NCBI GenBank assembly: GCA_963921425.1
Contig: OY992834.1
Span: 10,709,271 to 10,773,270 of the forward strand
Source: Dryas octopetala
Lineage: Eukaryota > Streptophyta > Magnoliopsida > Rosales > Rosaceae
Length of the DNA: 64,000 bases
Direction: 5' to 3'
Positions 33,676-47,302 of the stretch are shown in pieces. A program made the translations under genes and the position numbers. The notes below the pieces were generated by a model. That model had not been told where the DNA came from and did no database searches. It was given only the letters and a program-made list of their open reading frames with translations. How positions within the stretch are numbered: position 1 is the first letter of the stretch; every line of letters begins with the position of its first letter.

Positions 33676-36600
33676 TTATATTTTTTTTGCTGACAGCAGC
33701 TTCAGTTTCTGCAACATACAGAATAATCATGAGCAACTATATAAAACACTTGCAACTCTTATGAATATGTTGTGCAATCTTTATTCTTCGGAAGATGCTA
33801 TAGTGCCCAACTTTTTCCCCAACTCTCTCACATGAAGTGGGTCTTACGTGTGTCCCGCAAAACCATGGCCCCACCTCATGTGAGGGAGTTGCGAAAAACT
33901 TTGGGAAATGAGTTAGGTTCTAAAGCATTTTCCAGGTTTCCTTATTCTTATGAGTCCTATCTGGACTGCAGAAGTAGTGTTTGGTGTGATTCCACAAAGG
34001 AAATGATGAATAGTATATGCATTATATACCGTAATATACTGTGGGGGTTCTTGGAGATTAGTAGTACCCAGGATAACTTCCCTTCTCAATTTTGATGTCA
34101 GCTTGTGACAAACTCGTAGCTGATGATAGCATCAAGATAAAACCATGAGAGAGATCTAAAAGCACCTATGCAGCAGATATAGAAACCAAGCAGAAAAGCT
34201 TTTCACAAAATCTACCTCAGAGCGAGTTGCCCCACCAATCATAAATACAAAAATACGTCGCCCCATCTTCTTGTAATCAGTAGATGCACCTCTCAAACTC
34301 GAGTCACTACAAAAGGTAGCAGAAGAGCAATAATTAGTTGATATCCAAGAGTTAAGCAGGTCAAAGTTGCCATATTCACATCTTCCAAAAAACAAAAAAT
34401 ACCTTTGCAGTGCTATTAACAACAAAAAATTAGAACCAGATAATATAAATCTTGTTTCAGATATATTACAAACAAATGCTGGAGTGACATGGGATATGAC
34501 CATATCTAGCATAATCTCAGAAGATTAAATCCAACAGATGCCCTCCCCTTCACATTCAAGTAGGGAATGAGCACATTAACCCCAACTAGATGTAGGCACT
34601 GTGAGGCTACCTAGAATTTCCATCATCGGAATGCTTCCGTGCCCAATTTGCAGTTCGCCTTGATCTCATTGAATGAGGAGCAGTGGTAGATTGACTTGTC
34701 TGTGCTGATGAACTATGGATGGCTCTCTGGCTGCCCCCTTTGGGATTTGCACTAGGTTCATTTATACATGAATACTCATTCTTTGGTAATTCACCTTTGT
34801 TAAGATTTTCAATGAGCTCCTGCAACAAAATCATGTAATCAGATACTGCTCATTAGATGCATCATAAATTCAATCTAATCTAAGTCAACTTCAAATTTGT
34901 CCATGTTTTGGAAATAAATTTTTCCATCTATTTCCGTAAGGCTCATGTATATATATATGTATAGGATAATTCTCTAATGAGGATGCTCTTAATTTAAGAA
35001 AAGTAAGGACACCATTGTGGAACCATCCCTACAATATATTTTAATAATCTGAACCATTGTGGAGAGGTCTGCATGATGTTCAAGCGTATGTACCTCCATC
35101 ATGGGATAGAATCGAAATAGTTGCCATGTTTCTTCCTCTTCACCCGTCCGATCCTTTCTCGCTGCCTGCTTCGTCTGATTTTAAAACAAGAATATTTGTA
35201 AACTGATATCAGCCTTACTCTGTCAGCGGCTTGTTTTCTGAAACAGGACCCTACACCAATCATCTTCAATAAGCATCTCCACAACTAGATGTGCTCACCT
35301 TTGTGTTATTAAACTTCAGCGAGAAGCTACCAGATGTCTTTTTGGCAACTGATGATCCCCCAAGCAATCGCATGTTACTCACAACCTTCATGTCCTCGTG
35401 TGATAATTTTGCCAACTAAGTAAAATATACAAAAGCAAATAACATAACTCAATTAAACATCAGAATTGGGGAAATATAGTAATTCCCTCATAAAAAATCG
35501 TGGATTGAATGCTGTAGCTACCTGCATTAGTTTAGTAGCTTTGTCCCCCTCAAACTTCTCAGGATATACAGATGCATAAATCATTAACAAACGCAACTTA
35601 TTTTCAGGAGTTGCATCCTGCATAAATCGAAGAGTCTCCCATTAAGAGAATTTGGGTATTAATAAGTACTTAGGAGTGAACTACATGTCCACCCTACATC
35701 ACCTGATTTCCCCTCAGATAGTTGATGACTTCCTTGGCTCCTGCATCTCCAAACACAAGATCCTGCTCCAGTTGCCCAAGGTCTCGAAGTCCCATTTCCC
35801 TGATAACTCTGTTAACTTTCCCTGCAATCTGAGTCGAAACAATCGAGCAAAAACAATCAGCATCACAGCATGCAAGGTTAAAACTACTGGTATCATTTTT
35901 ACGACGCTCTTAAAAGTAAAAGCATATATATTAAGACACAAAATGCCTCAAAATAATCAAAGCAAACCTCAACATGGAGAGAGAGCTTTTCAACTTGTTC
36001 AGTGTATTGTGGCAAAGCTTGAACCATTTTCTGCAAGTCCCGTGTAGATAATTCATTGCCCTCTCTGCATAAAATCAATCTTCTACATTAGAAGTGTATG
36101 ACAACAATCTTACATGAGCCATAAAAACTTAAAATATGAATATTATCACCATGTTACATGAGATATATGATCAAGATCTATGATATATGATTTACATTTT
36201 AAGAACCATAATCACAAGAATGATAGTATAGAAAAAAAAAAAAAAAAAAAACAAGTGCTGAGTCTGCTGACCACATCCTAATACCTTTTGCAAGCAATGG
36301 TAAACCAACAAATTTCTCATTGGTAATAATTTATATTGAAGTCCACATGTTGGGTCTTAGTTGTGGGAGGCAACACATGAAAAGGAGTATTAACTATAAA
36401 ATAATTGTTGGTCCTCATCCTAATAACTTAAACTTTTGAGAACAATAGTAAACCAATAAAGTCATTATGTAATCATAGTGATGATTTGTATTATTTTTTA
36501 TCAACAATGGCTTCTTAACAGAGTACAGATTATTTTCATGGTGTTATGTGGTCTAGATATGCTAGAAATACCATACAACCATGATGTCAAAGGTCTTCAA

Positions 36601-39600
36601 TCAAATTTTAACAATATGAAGTGCAATAGAAGATGATCAAGACAGAATTGGAAATGAGCAGTAATGAAGCATATGAAGGGAGATAAATCACAAGGGAGGT
36701 GAATGGATTAATCATATCATACTGGCAATAATACAAAGACAGCATTGATAAAAGAAAACCTTTCTACATATGGCAAAAAATTTCCGAAGAGTGCCTATTA
36801 GACGACTAGCACCAACCTGGCACTCTGTTGGAGCTGTGCAGCTTTGTTCTTTGATTGAAAGTTGGTAAACTTGTCGTGCAACCGTTCACTAGCCTGATAT
36901 TTCAGTTAGTGGACTATAGTGTTCACACTTATAATAGGATTTGGATTCTCTGCTAGTTTTTCTTTGCTAGTTTTAATCCTAACCATGTAATATAAATCCA
37001 AGGCTTTATGTAATTCCATTCACACCAAAAAAGTGCTACGAATCCATTTCATCTTTTGCTCTCTACCCTTGAATAATAAATACATGATTAAGATTAAAAG
37101 ACTAGCATCACCTAGCAGAGGATCTGGATCCCTTATATTATACTCATGTTAATTAAAAGTTTGAAATCATGAAATATACATCTGCTATGTGTGCATGGCG
37201 AAGGTCAAGCCAGACTGGATCATTGTCGTCCAAAATGACCTCCTTTCTCTCAGGATCCCCACCAGTTTTGCTAGGAACCTAATACACAGTATCTGTTATT
37301 CTTGTATCTAGGGAGAGAAAAAAATGCAACTAGAGATAAATATCAAAACAAAACAGAAAAGTTATAAAAAGTAACAGCAAGGCATACCTCATGCAGATAT
37401 TTGTTTCCTTCCATATCCAATAAATCGTGACACATAGCATCGTATGTCCATTCATGTATGACAGGAGCAATCTATTCAAACGAGTCCCAACACATTCAAC
37501 AAATCAAAATATAAGAGCATACAGGAAAAGTAAAAAGGGCTGGCCAGAACAGGACAATGAATAATAACCTGATCAATAGATCTATCCAAGATGAGCAGCT
37601 CACATGTTTCATCCTGTGGAAAGTTGGGAATAGAAGATTTATATTTTGAAATGAGGTCCCAAACAGCAGCAGCAAGCTTTTTAGGAACTAAATCACGAGG
37701 CGTTGCTTCTTCGGAATCATCCAGTGTCTTGGCAGCACGGTACCGCACAATTGGAAGCTCCTGAGACAATGCAAACTTGTTTAGACATTTTCAGCCAAAA
37801 AGAATATTTAAAACTCATTGTTTCCAAAAAAAAAAAAAGTAACCAACTATGTCGTTACTATAATTACAGCAGCTAAGTAGAGGTCACATGTAAGATAAGG
37901 TACAATCCCAAACAACATTATAAATTATAAAAATCACACCTTCATTGAAGCAAAAACAGTGGCCAGTCGAGTTGCCATTGTGTTCAAGCAAGCATCGAAT
38001 TTGTGAGAATTCCCAACATCACCAAAGAGCTCCTCCAATGCCCTATCTTGATCAGTGGTAAAGGCCTGCATTAAAGGGATCTCAGTGAATAGTGAATTAT
38101 CATGCATAAACAATGAGAGACCAAATATTATCAAAAATACCTGACTATCTATCGGAAAGTATTCCAAATTCATCTGCAAATTTCCAAGAAAGAAAAAAGA
38201 TCAGACAAGAATTTGAATTGAAAATCAAAAGAACCATTATAGGTACCGAGCAATAACAAAGGAAAATACCTCTCTCAATGCACCTATGCGGGGTAAAACA
38301 CTTGTATCGCACTTTATGTGATTTACTAATTCCTTCAGGATAGGTGAACTGAAAAATACAAATGCTCTGAAACCAGGAAATGAAAATGGACAAGAAAACA
38401 ACAGAAAACCACAATAAGAATAATGCTGTTTTGAACATATAAGTGATACAAGCTAAAATTTTAAAAAACAGGAATCCTTCTCATACTTCCTGTATAAAGG
38501 CTCCCTTCCAGACATATCAGACAAGAACATGACAATACTGCATGGTAGTAAAAGATAGGGTTAAAAAATACTCCAAGCAAAAAATGAAATTGTAAAATTT
38601 GGATACTTTTGAATAAGCAGGACTAAGGGGCAAAAAAAAAACAGAAAAGGTAGGAACAAGGAAAATGGATTTTGGGAGTTTAGAACTACAAGCATTCACA
38701 GGTGCATATCAAAACTAGCAACCAAATTCAACTTTAGATAAGCTGCTCCCAATCTTCAATTAATAGACAAAAAGATGAGTGAAAAAATTATAACTGAGAA
38801 GTATGTGGAATATTGTTTTAACATAGTTTTATACAAGTGATTTAGCGAACAATTATCAGGCCGAAAAAAAATATTTTTCAGATTGTAGCAGTATTACACA
38901 AAGGCAAATGCTTACAATTTTCCAACAAAGTAAGGATAACAATGGGTGGTGATGCTGGAGGTCCAAACATCAAGTAGCTTTTAACTATTCACAATATAAG
39001 GTACAAGACACTGGTTTCCTGGCTAGTTCTTACAAATAGCCTTCCAGTCTCATGAAACTTCTCACACCTCTTCTGTTTCATCTGGAAGTTGGTAAAGTAA
39101 GAAAAAGAATGCAATTGTGGATCCTAAAGTTTATTAAGGAAAATAATTGGTTTATTTATTAATGTGCATTCTTAAGTCTTTGCATGGTGGCAAGCACATT
39201 GCGCCATAATGAAATCTGATGCTGAGATTTCATGTGTCTCATATTTACAAGATGAGAAATTTACTATAAAATTTATACTGATAAACATTCTTTAGAAAAT
39301 TTATTACTACAGATCAACAGTCTTCCATAGTTTTCTGTAGAAGCATAAATAATTATAAGGAAAGAATTAATGATGGTATGTTTTGAGAATACTGTACTTC
39401 TCTTTTGATGGCTGGACGAAATAAACAACATCCATGGATGGCAATGGTTCCCTCCTCCGGAAAAGGTCTTCCACCACTGCAATAAAAGAGAATCAGTTTC
39501 TAGTCATTCCAACTAATTAACAATAAAAAGCATAACACATCATGACAATATTTAGCTAAAGATGTCTTAGCAGAGATAGTAAACAATGATATATATGTAC

Positions 39601-40304
39601 AACGTAGCCATCTCAGTTGACTCCAACATTTAACTGGTTGCTTGAGAAATGTTGCTGGTTCATTGGAATAATCAACAAGCCCAAGAATAGAATGTACATT
39701 CTCCATATTTAAAGTTGTGCTCACATGAAATTTCTTGGTTTGTGATATCTGCCATTTTACATGAATGGGACAGGACTTTCACTGTTACTTTATCCATAAT
39801 GAACACCTGGGGAAAAAATTTCAAATAAGGATGATTAAAACAACCACAGTATAATAAATCCAAAGTCATTCCACAGTAAATATTTCAAGTTTCACATAGC
39901 CAAATGAATAATAATTATAAAATACTACAAAAAAGTAAAAAACAAAAGAAGCATAACTTCTTTAAAACAAATTAAAATAAAAACACTGCATTGAACACAC
40001 CTTCCAAGACTTGGAACCCTCTGTTCTGGTTGATCCAAGCATTTCGTGCAATAACCCTACAAACCCAATTCAAAGATAAAATCATGTGAGTTACAAAACG
40101 GGAACCAGAATTCAGAGCCTTAATGCCGTTTGTTTCCCAGCTCATTCAATTTGTCGGGAATCAAACTGAAAAGAAAGAACGCGAACGAATGCAAAAGGAT
40201 GGTTCTAGAGAGAGAGAGATCTTACGGTCGCGGCTGAATTGACGGAAAACCTTGTACTCTGGGGCTCCGCCATGAGAAGACGAATCAGAATCTGAAAACG
40301 ACAT
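33676..40304 (-). CDS. KEULE: SEC1/Munc18 family protein, KEULE type
   Basis: Twenty-one exons: 40304-40226, 40056-40001, 39806-39725, 39476-39398, 38537-38487, 38366-38270, 38173-38141, 38065-37940, 37760-37569, 37471-37388, 37278-37180, 36893-36817, 36064-35968, 35828-35703, 35617-35522, 35415-35299, 35174-35094, 34819-34611, 34306-34216, 34119-34030, 33708-33676. Total 1995 nt, 664 aa, phases all match. SM proteins bind syntaxins (KNOLLE in plants) and drive vesicle fusion, including cell-plate formation. Landmarks are [20 protein letters not shown] near the N-terminus, [20 protein letters not shown] in domain 2-3, and [20 protein letters not shown] near the end. Overall length matches KEULE (~666). 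The last exon ends [14 protein letters not shown], where relatives have several more residues after KLKLL, so the extreme C-terminus is altered. Confidence 0.95.
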
Positions 40305-41298
40305 CGTCGTAGCAACAGCAGCAGCAGCAGATTATATGGTTTCAAATTCAACAACAACGAAAAAAATAGAATATAAATTGCTGAACGATTCAGAATCTGG
40401 AGTGAGAGAGGGAGAGAGAAGAGAGGGTTCAGTTGAGTTCGGGAGGGGAGGGCGAGAAAGGAGCGGGAAAGATGAGAAGATCGTTACAGGGTGCTTGGAC
40501 GTGTCAAATAGAACGTTAATTTAGTTTATGTTTCACTCTGTACGGACGAGCAAAGGCTTCGTTTAATTACTACTAAATTTGCAACGCCACGTCGTTTTCG
40601 GCTTCTTTCTTTCAAATTATCCTTGATCATTAAATAATGAAATCAGAAATTGATTTTTAATTTTAAAAATTTTAAATTTTGCTAAATACAGTTTTTTGGG
40701 AATTGTGAATTGATTGGTGTGACCTATTATATATACATCTTCCCACACATTGTGAATTAGTTTTAGATTAAATGTTTCAATATTTTGAGTCTTTCTATTA
40801 ATTTTCAATTGATTTCAAGCTAAATACTCTAACTTTTACATAAAAAATGTAGAAACAAAAGTTCGATTCTATAACATCTTCTTTTGAAAAAATTATTAAT
40901 GGACAGGATTGGAAGAAGATTCTCACCAGTCCTCTACATTTTTTGTCTTTGATAATGTGCATACACCCACCCAATGCCCAATACTGAACTTGAAAGTTGA
41001 AATCTGAACATTCCCTAGCTATTAATATTAATAGTCTCTAGACTCTCACCATTGCCTAAAGAAAGGGCAAGCTTTTACCTCTTAACACATGAATATTACA
41101 TATTGACATGCAGTTGCATTCTAGTTTTTGTTGGTCATCACCACTCAATAACCATTCAAATGTCAACCATTCCATTCATACTGAGAGACCCCAAATTTTT
41201 TACTGCACACAATGGTATCAAACATAAAATGTTCCTTTCCCATCCAACATGGGGATGATCTTCTGTAATAGTAGCAAACTTATTCAAACTTGCATAGA

Positions 41299-41336
<38 letters not shown>

Positions 41337-41377
41337 CCTTATTCAATCATAATAAAACTTATAATGCCAGAAAGGAA
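40305..41377. other. Region between SEC1 promoter and the reductase cluster
   Basis: Contains a (GCA)n-like CAGCAGCAGCAGCAG run at about 40316-40331 and GA-rich leader sequence (40200-40460) upstream of SEC1, then AT-rich DNA and an (AT)16 microsatellite at 41302-41333 in the 3' region of the next gene. No gene seen. Confidence 0.5.
41302..41333. repeat. (AT)n microsatellite
   Basis: Perfect AT dinucleotide run, 45 bp downstream of the reductase 1 stop codon. Confidence 0.95.
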
Positions 41378-44300
41378 CTACAGATAACCCTTTTCTTTGC
41401 AGCATTGAATTGCATCACTGAACATCTCATCAACCCCATACTTAAATTTGAAACCAGAATCCAAGAGCTTCTTTGATGACAGACCAGGAAATTTATGACC
41501 TTCAATTTCCTTTAAGGACCTGCACAAAAAGATAGAACCAACCAAGAAAAAAAGAAAAAGACATTTCTGTTTTCAATTTTGGGACTGACACAAAAAGAGA
41601 CTCAAGTAAAATGAAGAAGAATGGTTTAACTCACTCTACTGAGGGTATCTGATATTCCGGGTATTTGGCATGAAGCAATTCGGCCATTTTTTCAAGCGTT
41701 ATGACATCTGATGAACAATTGTACCTCCCCTTTGCATCATGATGTTCAAAAAGGAAAATGTGAGCTCTGGCAACATCATCTACATGCACCATAGACGTAT
41801 TGGTAAGGAAACTATATTGATCCCTGTAACCTGCATTAAACATGATACAAAGAAGCTTATTTAGAGTGTGTTTGGACTTTGGGATCAGATAAATTCTTCA
41901 ACTTTTAAAAGATTAATTTATATTTTACATCCTTTGTTTTCATGTTTGGAATGTTCTATCTGCAGAATTCATTTCCCAAATGTCTTAAAAGGTAAGCATT
42001 TCCAAATTCTCTCAAAACTAGAGGAGTTGGAAATGAATTTAATTTACTCTAAGCATTAATTCTTAAAGAATGATAAAGATAATTTAGGAAATAATGGAAC
42101 ATTGAATTCTACAATTTAATATTCTATTTCTAAAATTAGGATCCATTTACAAATGAACTAAAGATCGAGTTTACTTTAAATGAGCTAAACTTGTTTTTTA
42201 TTTGTCTCCAATTACCAAAGAGTATGTAGAAAGTACACACAGAAAGACATTTACAAATTAAAGTACTTATTAATTCTAAGGCCTAAATCATATAAAGTCC
42301 TTCTTGCATTGAGGAATAGATACCTTGCTAATTAAACTGATCGACGTCTCAAAACATGCATCTATATAAGATGTTAATTAGCATAGTCTCACATTAAATA
42401 AGAGGCAAAGTATGTTGTTTGCTCAAATATAATTCATATAGGATATGCTAGATCTTTTTGCAAATGCAACCAAAGAAAATGTGTTTATTGGCCATGACAA
42501 GCTATACATACCTAAGACCAGAGCCAATATAGTTTGCACGGAGCCGGGGAACTTGGGACAAATGAAGGGGCCAACAACAAAAGAAGGAATTATTGTCACA
42601 ACATCCAATCCATATTTCTCCGAAAATTCAAGAACTGCCTTCTCTGTTGATGTCTTTGAAATCATGTATGAGCCTCCAAATGGCTTTACAGCTTTAATGT
42701 AATCTATGTCACTCCAGAAACTCTCATCCACTTCTTCTACATCCTTGCTGCTAACCATGACAGCAGATGCACTAGAAGTGTATACAACTCGTTTCACTTT
42801 TTTCAAATTTAGGCACACCTTTAGAATGCCAAGGGCTCCATCAGTTGTTCTTTTGGTCACTACTTCTTCAGGCTCTTTGTCTTCGAAATCAACTGGAGTG
42901 GCAACATGGAACACTCCAATGCATCCTTCAATGGCTGTGCTGAAACTTTCTGGTTCACTGAGATCCGCGTTGAAGATTCGGAGCCTTTCGGACGCCCCTG
43001 GTAGACTTGTGAGGAAGCTCACATCTTTTTTTTGTTCTGGTATGTTGTAAAAAAAATTGTCAAGATTTGCTTTTCATGTACACACTAAATAAGTGCCTTG
43101 GATAACAAGACAAAAGAAAGAGGGTAAAGGCTTCACTAAAGTTGAGCCAAACTTGAGTTTCTGTGTGTTATGTGTGAAGCAGAACAACATAAACAGATAT
43201 ACTAAGAGCTGTTTCATAAGGCTTGGATGGCAACAAACATCCTCATGAATAAGCTTTATAGTATGGCTCATGCACCAATATTATCTCAAATTTAACCATC
43301 TAGATCCATCATCTGGGTGAGATTAGACCTAAAAACCTATCTAGGTGTCAAGTTTTCCTTAAAAGGTTCAGTGCTCCTAGTAGTTAACCACCTACTTATA
43401 TACAGATTTTTTTGTCACTTTATGAAATTAATGTCTCTGTCAAACAGCGTCCATGACATATATATGTTTCTGGTGAACAAAGCTCAAGCTTCTAAAATCT
43501 CTGCTGAACAAAGCTCAAGCTCCTAAATTCTCTGCTGAACAAAGCTCGAGCTTTAATGGACAGAATTTTGCTGCATTTTTTGCTTTATGCTATTTCTTAG
43601 TTGTTAAGACTTCTAAGTTGGATGGTTGGATACTCAAGCTCACATAGTGGCTGAGATCACTTCCACAAGATATTTGTGTGTTAAAGTACTTTATGTAACT
43701 TGATAAATATCATGAGAAGGTGAGATCAAATTTACTGATTTTCACTACACACCAGAAAATACTCTCTCTCAACTCTCTCTGCATTTTTCTCTTCTCTTGT
43801 GCTTGCTGTGCTTAACTTGTATCTTTCATTCATTGTGTGTGTGAGAGATTACTTGTAAACTTAAATTCAAATCCAACAACTTTTACGGTGTAAGATTTGT
43901 TTCATGGCAAATGCTAACATGGGATATTGTATATGATACAGACTTTTTTGATCCTTATATGCTTTTAAGGGTACACGCACCATAATATGGACTAGTACGT
44001 GGAGTATATATAGTTCTACCCATGAATGTGGTGGACATCTATGACTTGTATCAAGTTACACAACTTCAACAAACTTATGATTAATTGGACCTTGTGACAC
44101 AATAATACTTCACAATTTAAATATGACACAGACAAGGGAGTCTACTCTCTTCTTTTGTCCGAAAGGAAAACAAAATTTATATTTAAGTATGACCCAACAA
44201 ATAATTTACACCCATAAACATGGTGCATAAACAATTAAACATAAACAAAATCAACTAGTCAATAACCAACATTTAAATTTGTCAATTTTTTAACTTCACA

Positions 44301-44530
44301 ATTCACATTGATCTTATGAAAATGAAAATCCCACAAGATAGCACACATGCAGAAGAGCAAACCTCCATTAAAAATATACGGGTTGACAAGCAAGTGAAGT
44401 GGGCTTTACCTGGGTCTGATCTAACAGTGGTATTGACAGAGTAGCCATGATCAAGAAGCCTCATAATCAGCCAGGACCCTATGAACCCTGAACCACCTGT
44501 TACACACACTGTGCCTTTCTCTCCCTCCAT
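41378..44530 (-). CDS. DFR/vestitone-reductase-like NADPH oxidoreductase 1 (extended SDR)
   Basis: Four exons: 44530-44410, 43036-42512, 41830-41635, 41519-41378; 984 nt, 327 aa. The Rossmann motif [12 protein letters not shown] is at residues 10-21, the catalytic YMISK (Y-x3-K) at about 160, and [12 protein letters not shown] supplies the catalytic Ser. Central hallmarks are [11 protein letters not shown] and [20 protein letters not shown]. The C-terminus ends KEKGYL. The family includes dihydroflavonol reductase, anthocyanidin reductase and vestitone reductase; the sequence fits the vestitone-reductase-like branch best, but the substrate cannot be read off. Intron 1 (1.37 kb) has a three-unit repeat around AACAAAGCTCAAGCT (about 43473-43553). 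A TATA-like TATATATC is 60-70 bp upstream (44591-44600). Confidence 0.92.
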
Positions 44531-44590
44531 CTCGATCTCTCTGTGCCTTTAATTTCCCAAGTCTGGTTCATTTGCTCATTGCATTCTCAA

Positions 44591-44600
44591 GATATATATA
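44591..44600 (-). promoter_or_regulatory. Putative TATA box of reductase 1
   Basis: TATATATATC on the minus strand, about 60 bp before the ATG of the reductase at 41378-44530. Confidence 0.4.
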
Positions 44601-46081
44601 CAGTCACCCCCATCTTATTTAGGTGGGGAATTCCTTTCACTGTCAGTATGTATTCAATTAAGATTTTAACGCACTTTTGTAGAGTTTTTAAAAGTTATTA
44701 ACTTTAGTAGAGTTAATAAATTTTTAATGACTTTCATAAATTCTACATAGACTTTAACAAAATTCTATTTAGAGTTTCCTTAATTTTTCTCATGAATTTT
44801 TAAGGATTTTTATAAACTTTTAATAACTTTGATATATTTTTTTATTATTTATTTAGGATTTCTCTAATATGTTTTTTAATTTTTTGTCCTCCGTGGGATG
44901 AGCTTCAAGACCAAGATGCATATGTTATAAATTGTTCTAATATTGCAAATAATATAAAAGTTGAGACTAAAATTGTAGGGATCAAAATTATTTTGTTTTA
45001 TAATTTATTATAAGTGTTTTGAATTTTATGTTTTTATGTTGTTAGACTATCAAATATTGTGTTTTAACGAGTTGTTAGAATTTGTCTAATTGAATTAACA
45101 GGTTGAGAACATTATATGATGTGGTGGTAACATTATATATTTCTCATATTATGAATATATAATCTTGTAATTTTATTGAGTACTTAAAGACTATGAAGTG
45201 GTTGGTTTGAATATCGTGCTGTTACATTGCATTGTGGCAACGCTGTTGGTTCCAACCCAGGATGAAGAGTCAATTAATATAAGAGAAAAAAAATTAATAT
45301 AAGAGGATATAGTAATTAGAAAAAAATAAATTAAGAGGTGGGTGAAGAAATAAAATTAGGGGGTTTAGCATCACTCTTTAAAAAAAATAAAAAAATATCA
45401 CTTTTTTAATAGCTTTTTAATATTTGAAATCCTTTGAAATCTGCAGGGGAAACGCTGAAGAATTATTGACTTTGATATAACATAATTTACACTATAAAGT
45501 CCATGAAAGTCTTTTAAAGTTTATCATTTAATAAAGTTAATGACTTTTTGAATATTATGTCACTTTTATAGACTCTCTAAAAGTCTTAATTGAATACCCT
45601 AGACTTTTTAAAAGTTTTGATTAAATACCATCAGACTTTTATAAACTCTTTAAAAATTTTAATTAAATACCACCAAATTTTTTAATTCTATCAAAATCAT
45701 TTAAAATCCTAATTGAATACACTAGAAACGAGCTAGACTTTCCCTTTGTTTACATGGAAGCTAGTCAAAACAAACAATGGCATGCCGCATGCGTTACAAG
45801 GAAGCTAGTCAAAACAATCAATGGCATGCCGCATGCGTTACAAGGAAGCTAGTCAAAACAATCAATGGCATGCCGCATGCCTTAATTACAAAGTAGCTAG
45901 TCAAAACAAACAATTAATAGCAGTGGAAAATAAAGAGGGCTCCCCCCTAAACCAACCATGATTACCAAGAAAAAAGGGCAAGGGTAAAAAGAAAAGTTGT
46001 TGTTGACAGTTCATACAAACTAGAGCCACTTGTCCTGGAGTTGTTGGTGGACTTATAGGGAGAGTGAGATAAAGAGATAAG
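44601..46081. other. AT-rich spacer with a 44-bp tandem repeat
   Basis: No gene seen. Many short ACTTTTAAAAGT / TTTAATTAAATACC-like repeats lie at 44640-44830 and 45480-45720, partly as inverted copies. They may be two ends of a decayed TIR element, but I could not place the borders. Confidence 0.45.
45752..45883 (+). repeat. 3 x 44-bp tandem repeat
   Basis: Units at 45752-45795, 45796-45839 and 45840-45883, each GGAAGCTAGTCAAAACAA, then CAATGGCATGCCGCATGC. A partial fourth unit follows (about 45889-45915). Each unit contains two GCATGC cores. Confidence 0.9.
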
Positions 46082-46089
46082 TCTAGCAT

Positions 46090-47302
46090 GAAGGACTAAA
46101 CTTCGGATTTCAAAAAAAATTTAATGAAAATTTTGATGAAAATTTTAATAAAAATTTTTAAATTTTGATAAAAATTAAATAAAGACAACAAAAATTATTA
46201 TTAAAATACGAAATTTTTTAATAAAACTTTGCCATATGTTTATTTAACATATTATCTACTAAATTGATAAAAAAATATTGAAGAAACCAAATTATATAGT
46301 AGATTTTATATGATATAAAGTGAATATAATGCTCGCTGGAACAAATATTCTTAAATAAAATTAGTAATGAATAAATAAAATTAGTATATTCTTTATGCTG
46401 TATAATTTAATTATACACTAAAATCTAAACTCTAATACTCTATATACTCTAATACTCTTTATACTCTATAATCTATACATTAAATCCTATATACTCTATA
46501 TTTTTTATGATATTAAGTTTTAGGCCCTTTAGGATATTTTTAATTATTTTTTTATATAGAAATGTATTAGAGTTTAAGATTTAAAATAACTAAACGAAAC
46601 TCCAAACTTTTTTTTTCTTTCCAATTGCCCAAAGGCCCAAACCCCCCTCCCTTTTTTTTTTTTTGTTTCCTTACTTTTTTTCCTCGTGCCTCTCTCTTCA
46701 ATCCTTTTCTTTTTTCTTTTCTTTTTTCCCGTGCCTCTCACCCAGCCAAGCTTTTTCTTCATTAAGTGTAACAACCCAAATTTTGGCTTATGATAATTTT
46801 GTTACTTAAATTTTTCAAACTTGTTTTAAGATTTGTTTAAAGGAATTAGAAATTTCTTTAAGTTTATTTTAACTAACTTAGATCTTTGATTGTGGTTCTA
46901 GAACTTAGTTGTGTGGAAATGAATTTTAGAAAAGGAAAATTCAAGAATTTGGCGATTATTATTTTTTTCGGAATTAAATTATGAGAGTAGAATTTTTCAT
47001 AATTTTCTGAAAGAAATTTGACTATTTTGAGGTCATAGGAAATTAGTGCTCATCAATACGAGTCCGTAGAATTTTTCGGTGAATTTTTATTTAGAGTCTC
47101 GAGCTATTTTTGGTGAATTTTCAAATTTAAAAAAATAGAAAATATGAATTAATTAATTGCTGACGTGGAAATTTTGATAATTTTGTTCAATTTCGGCGAA
47201 AAGTTCACGAAAAATTGTTGAATATGTGTTTCGATTTCGGAAGCCCAATAAAACGAAATTTTCGACAAAATTTTGCCGAAAATTTCAAAATTTAATACCT
47301 TG
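46090..47302. mobile_element. Non-autonomous hAT-like element, copy 3
   Basis: Flanks TCTAGCAT (46082-46089) and TCTAGGAT (47303-47310), an 8-bp duplication with one mismatch. Ends GAAGGACTAAACTTCGG and, from the right, CAAGGTATTAAATTTTG. The left 250 bp matches copy 1 in order (ATTTAACATATTATCTAC, AAACCAAATTATATAGTAG, GAATATAATGCTCGCT). The CT-rich interior near 46605-46760 mirrors the CT-rich parts of the other copies. No transposase. Confidence 0.82.
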
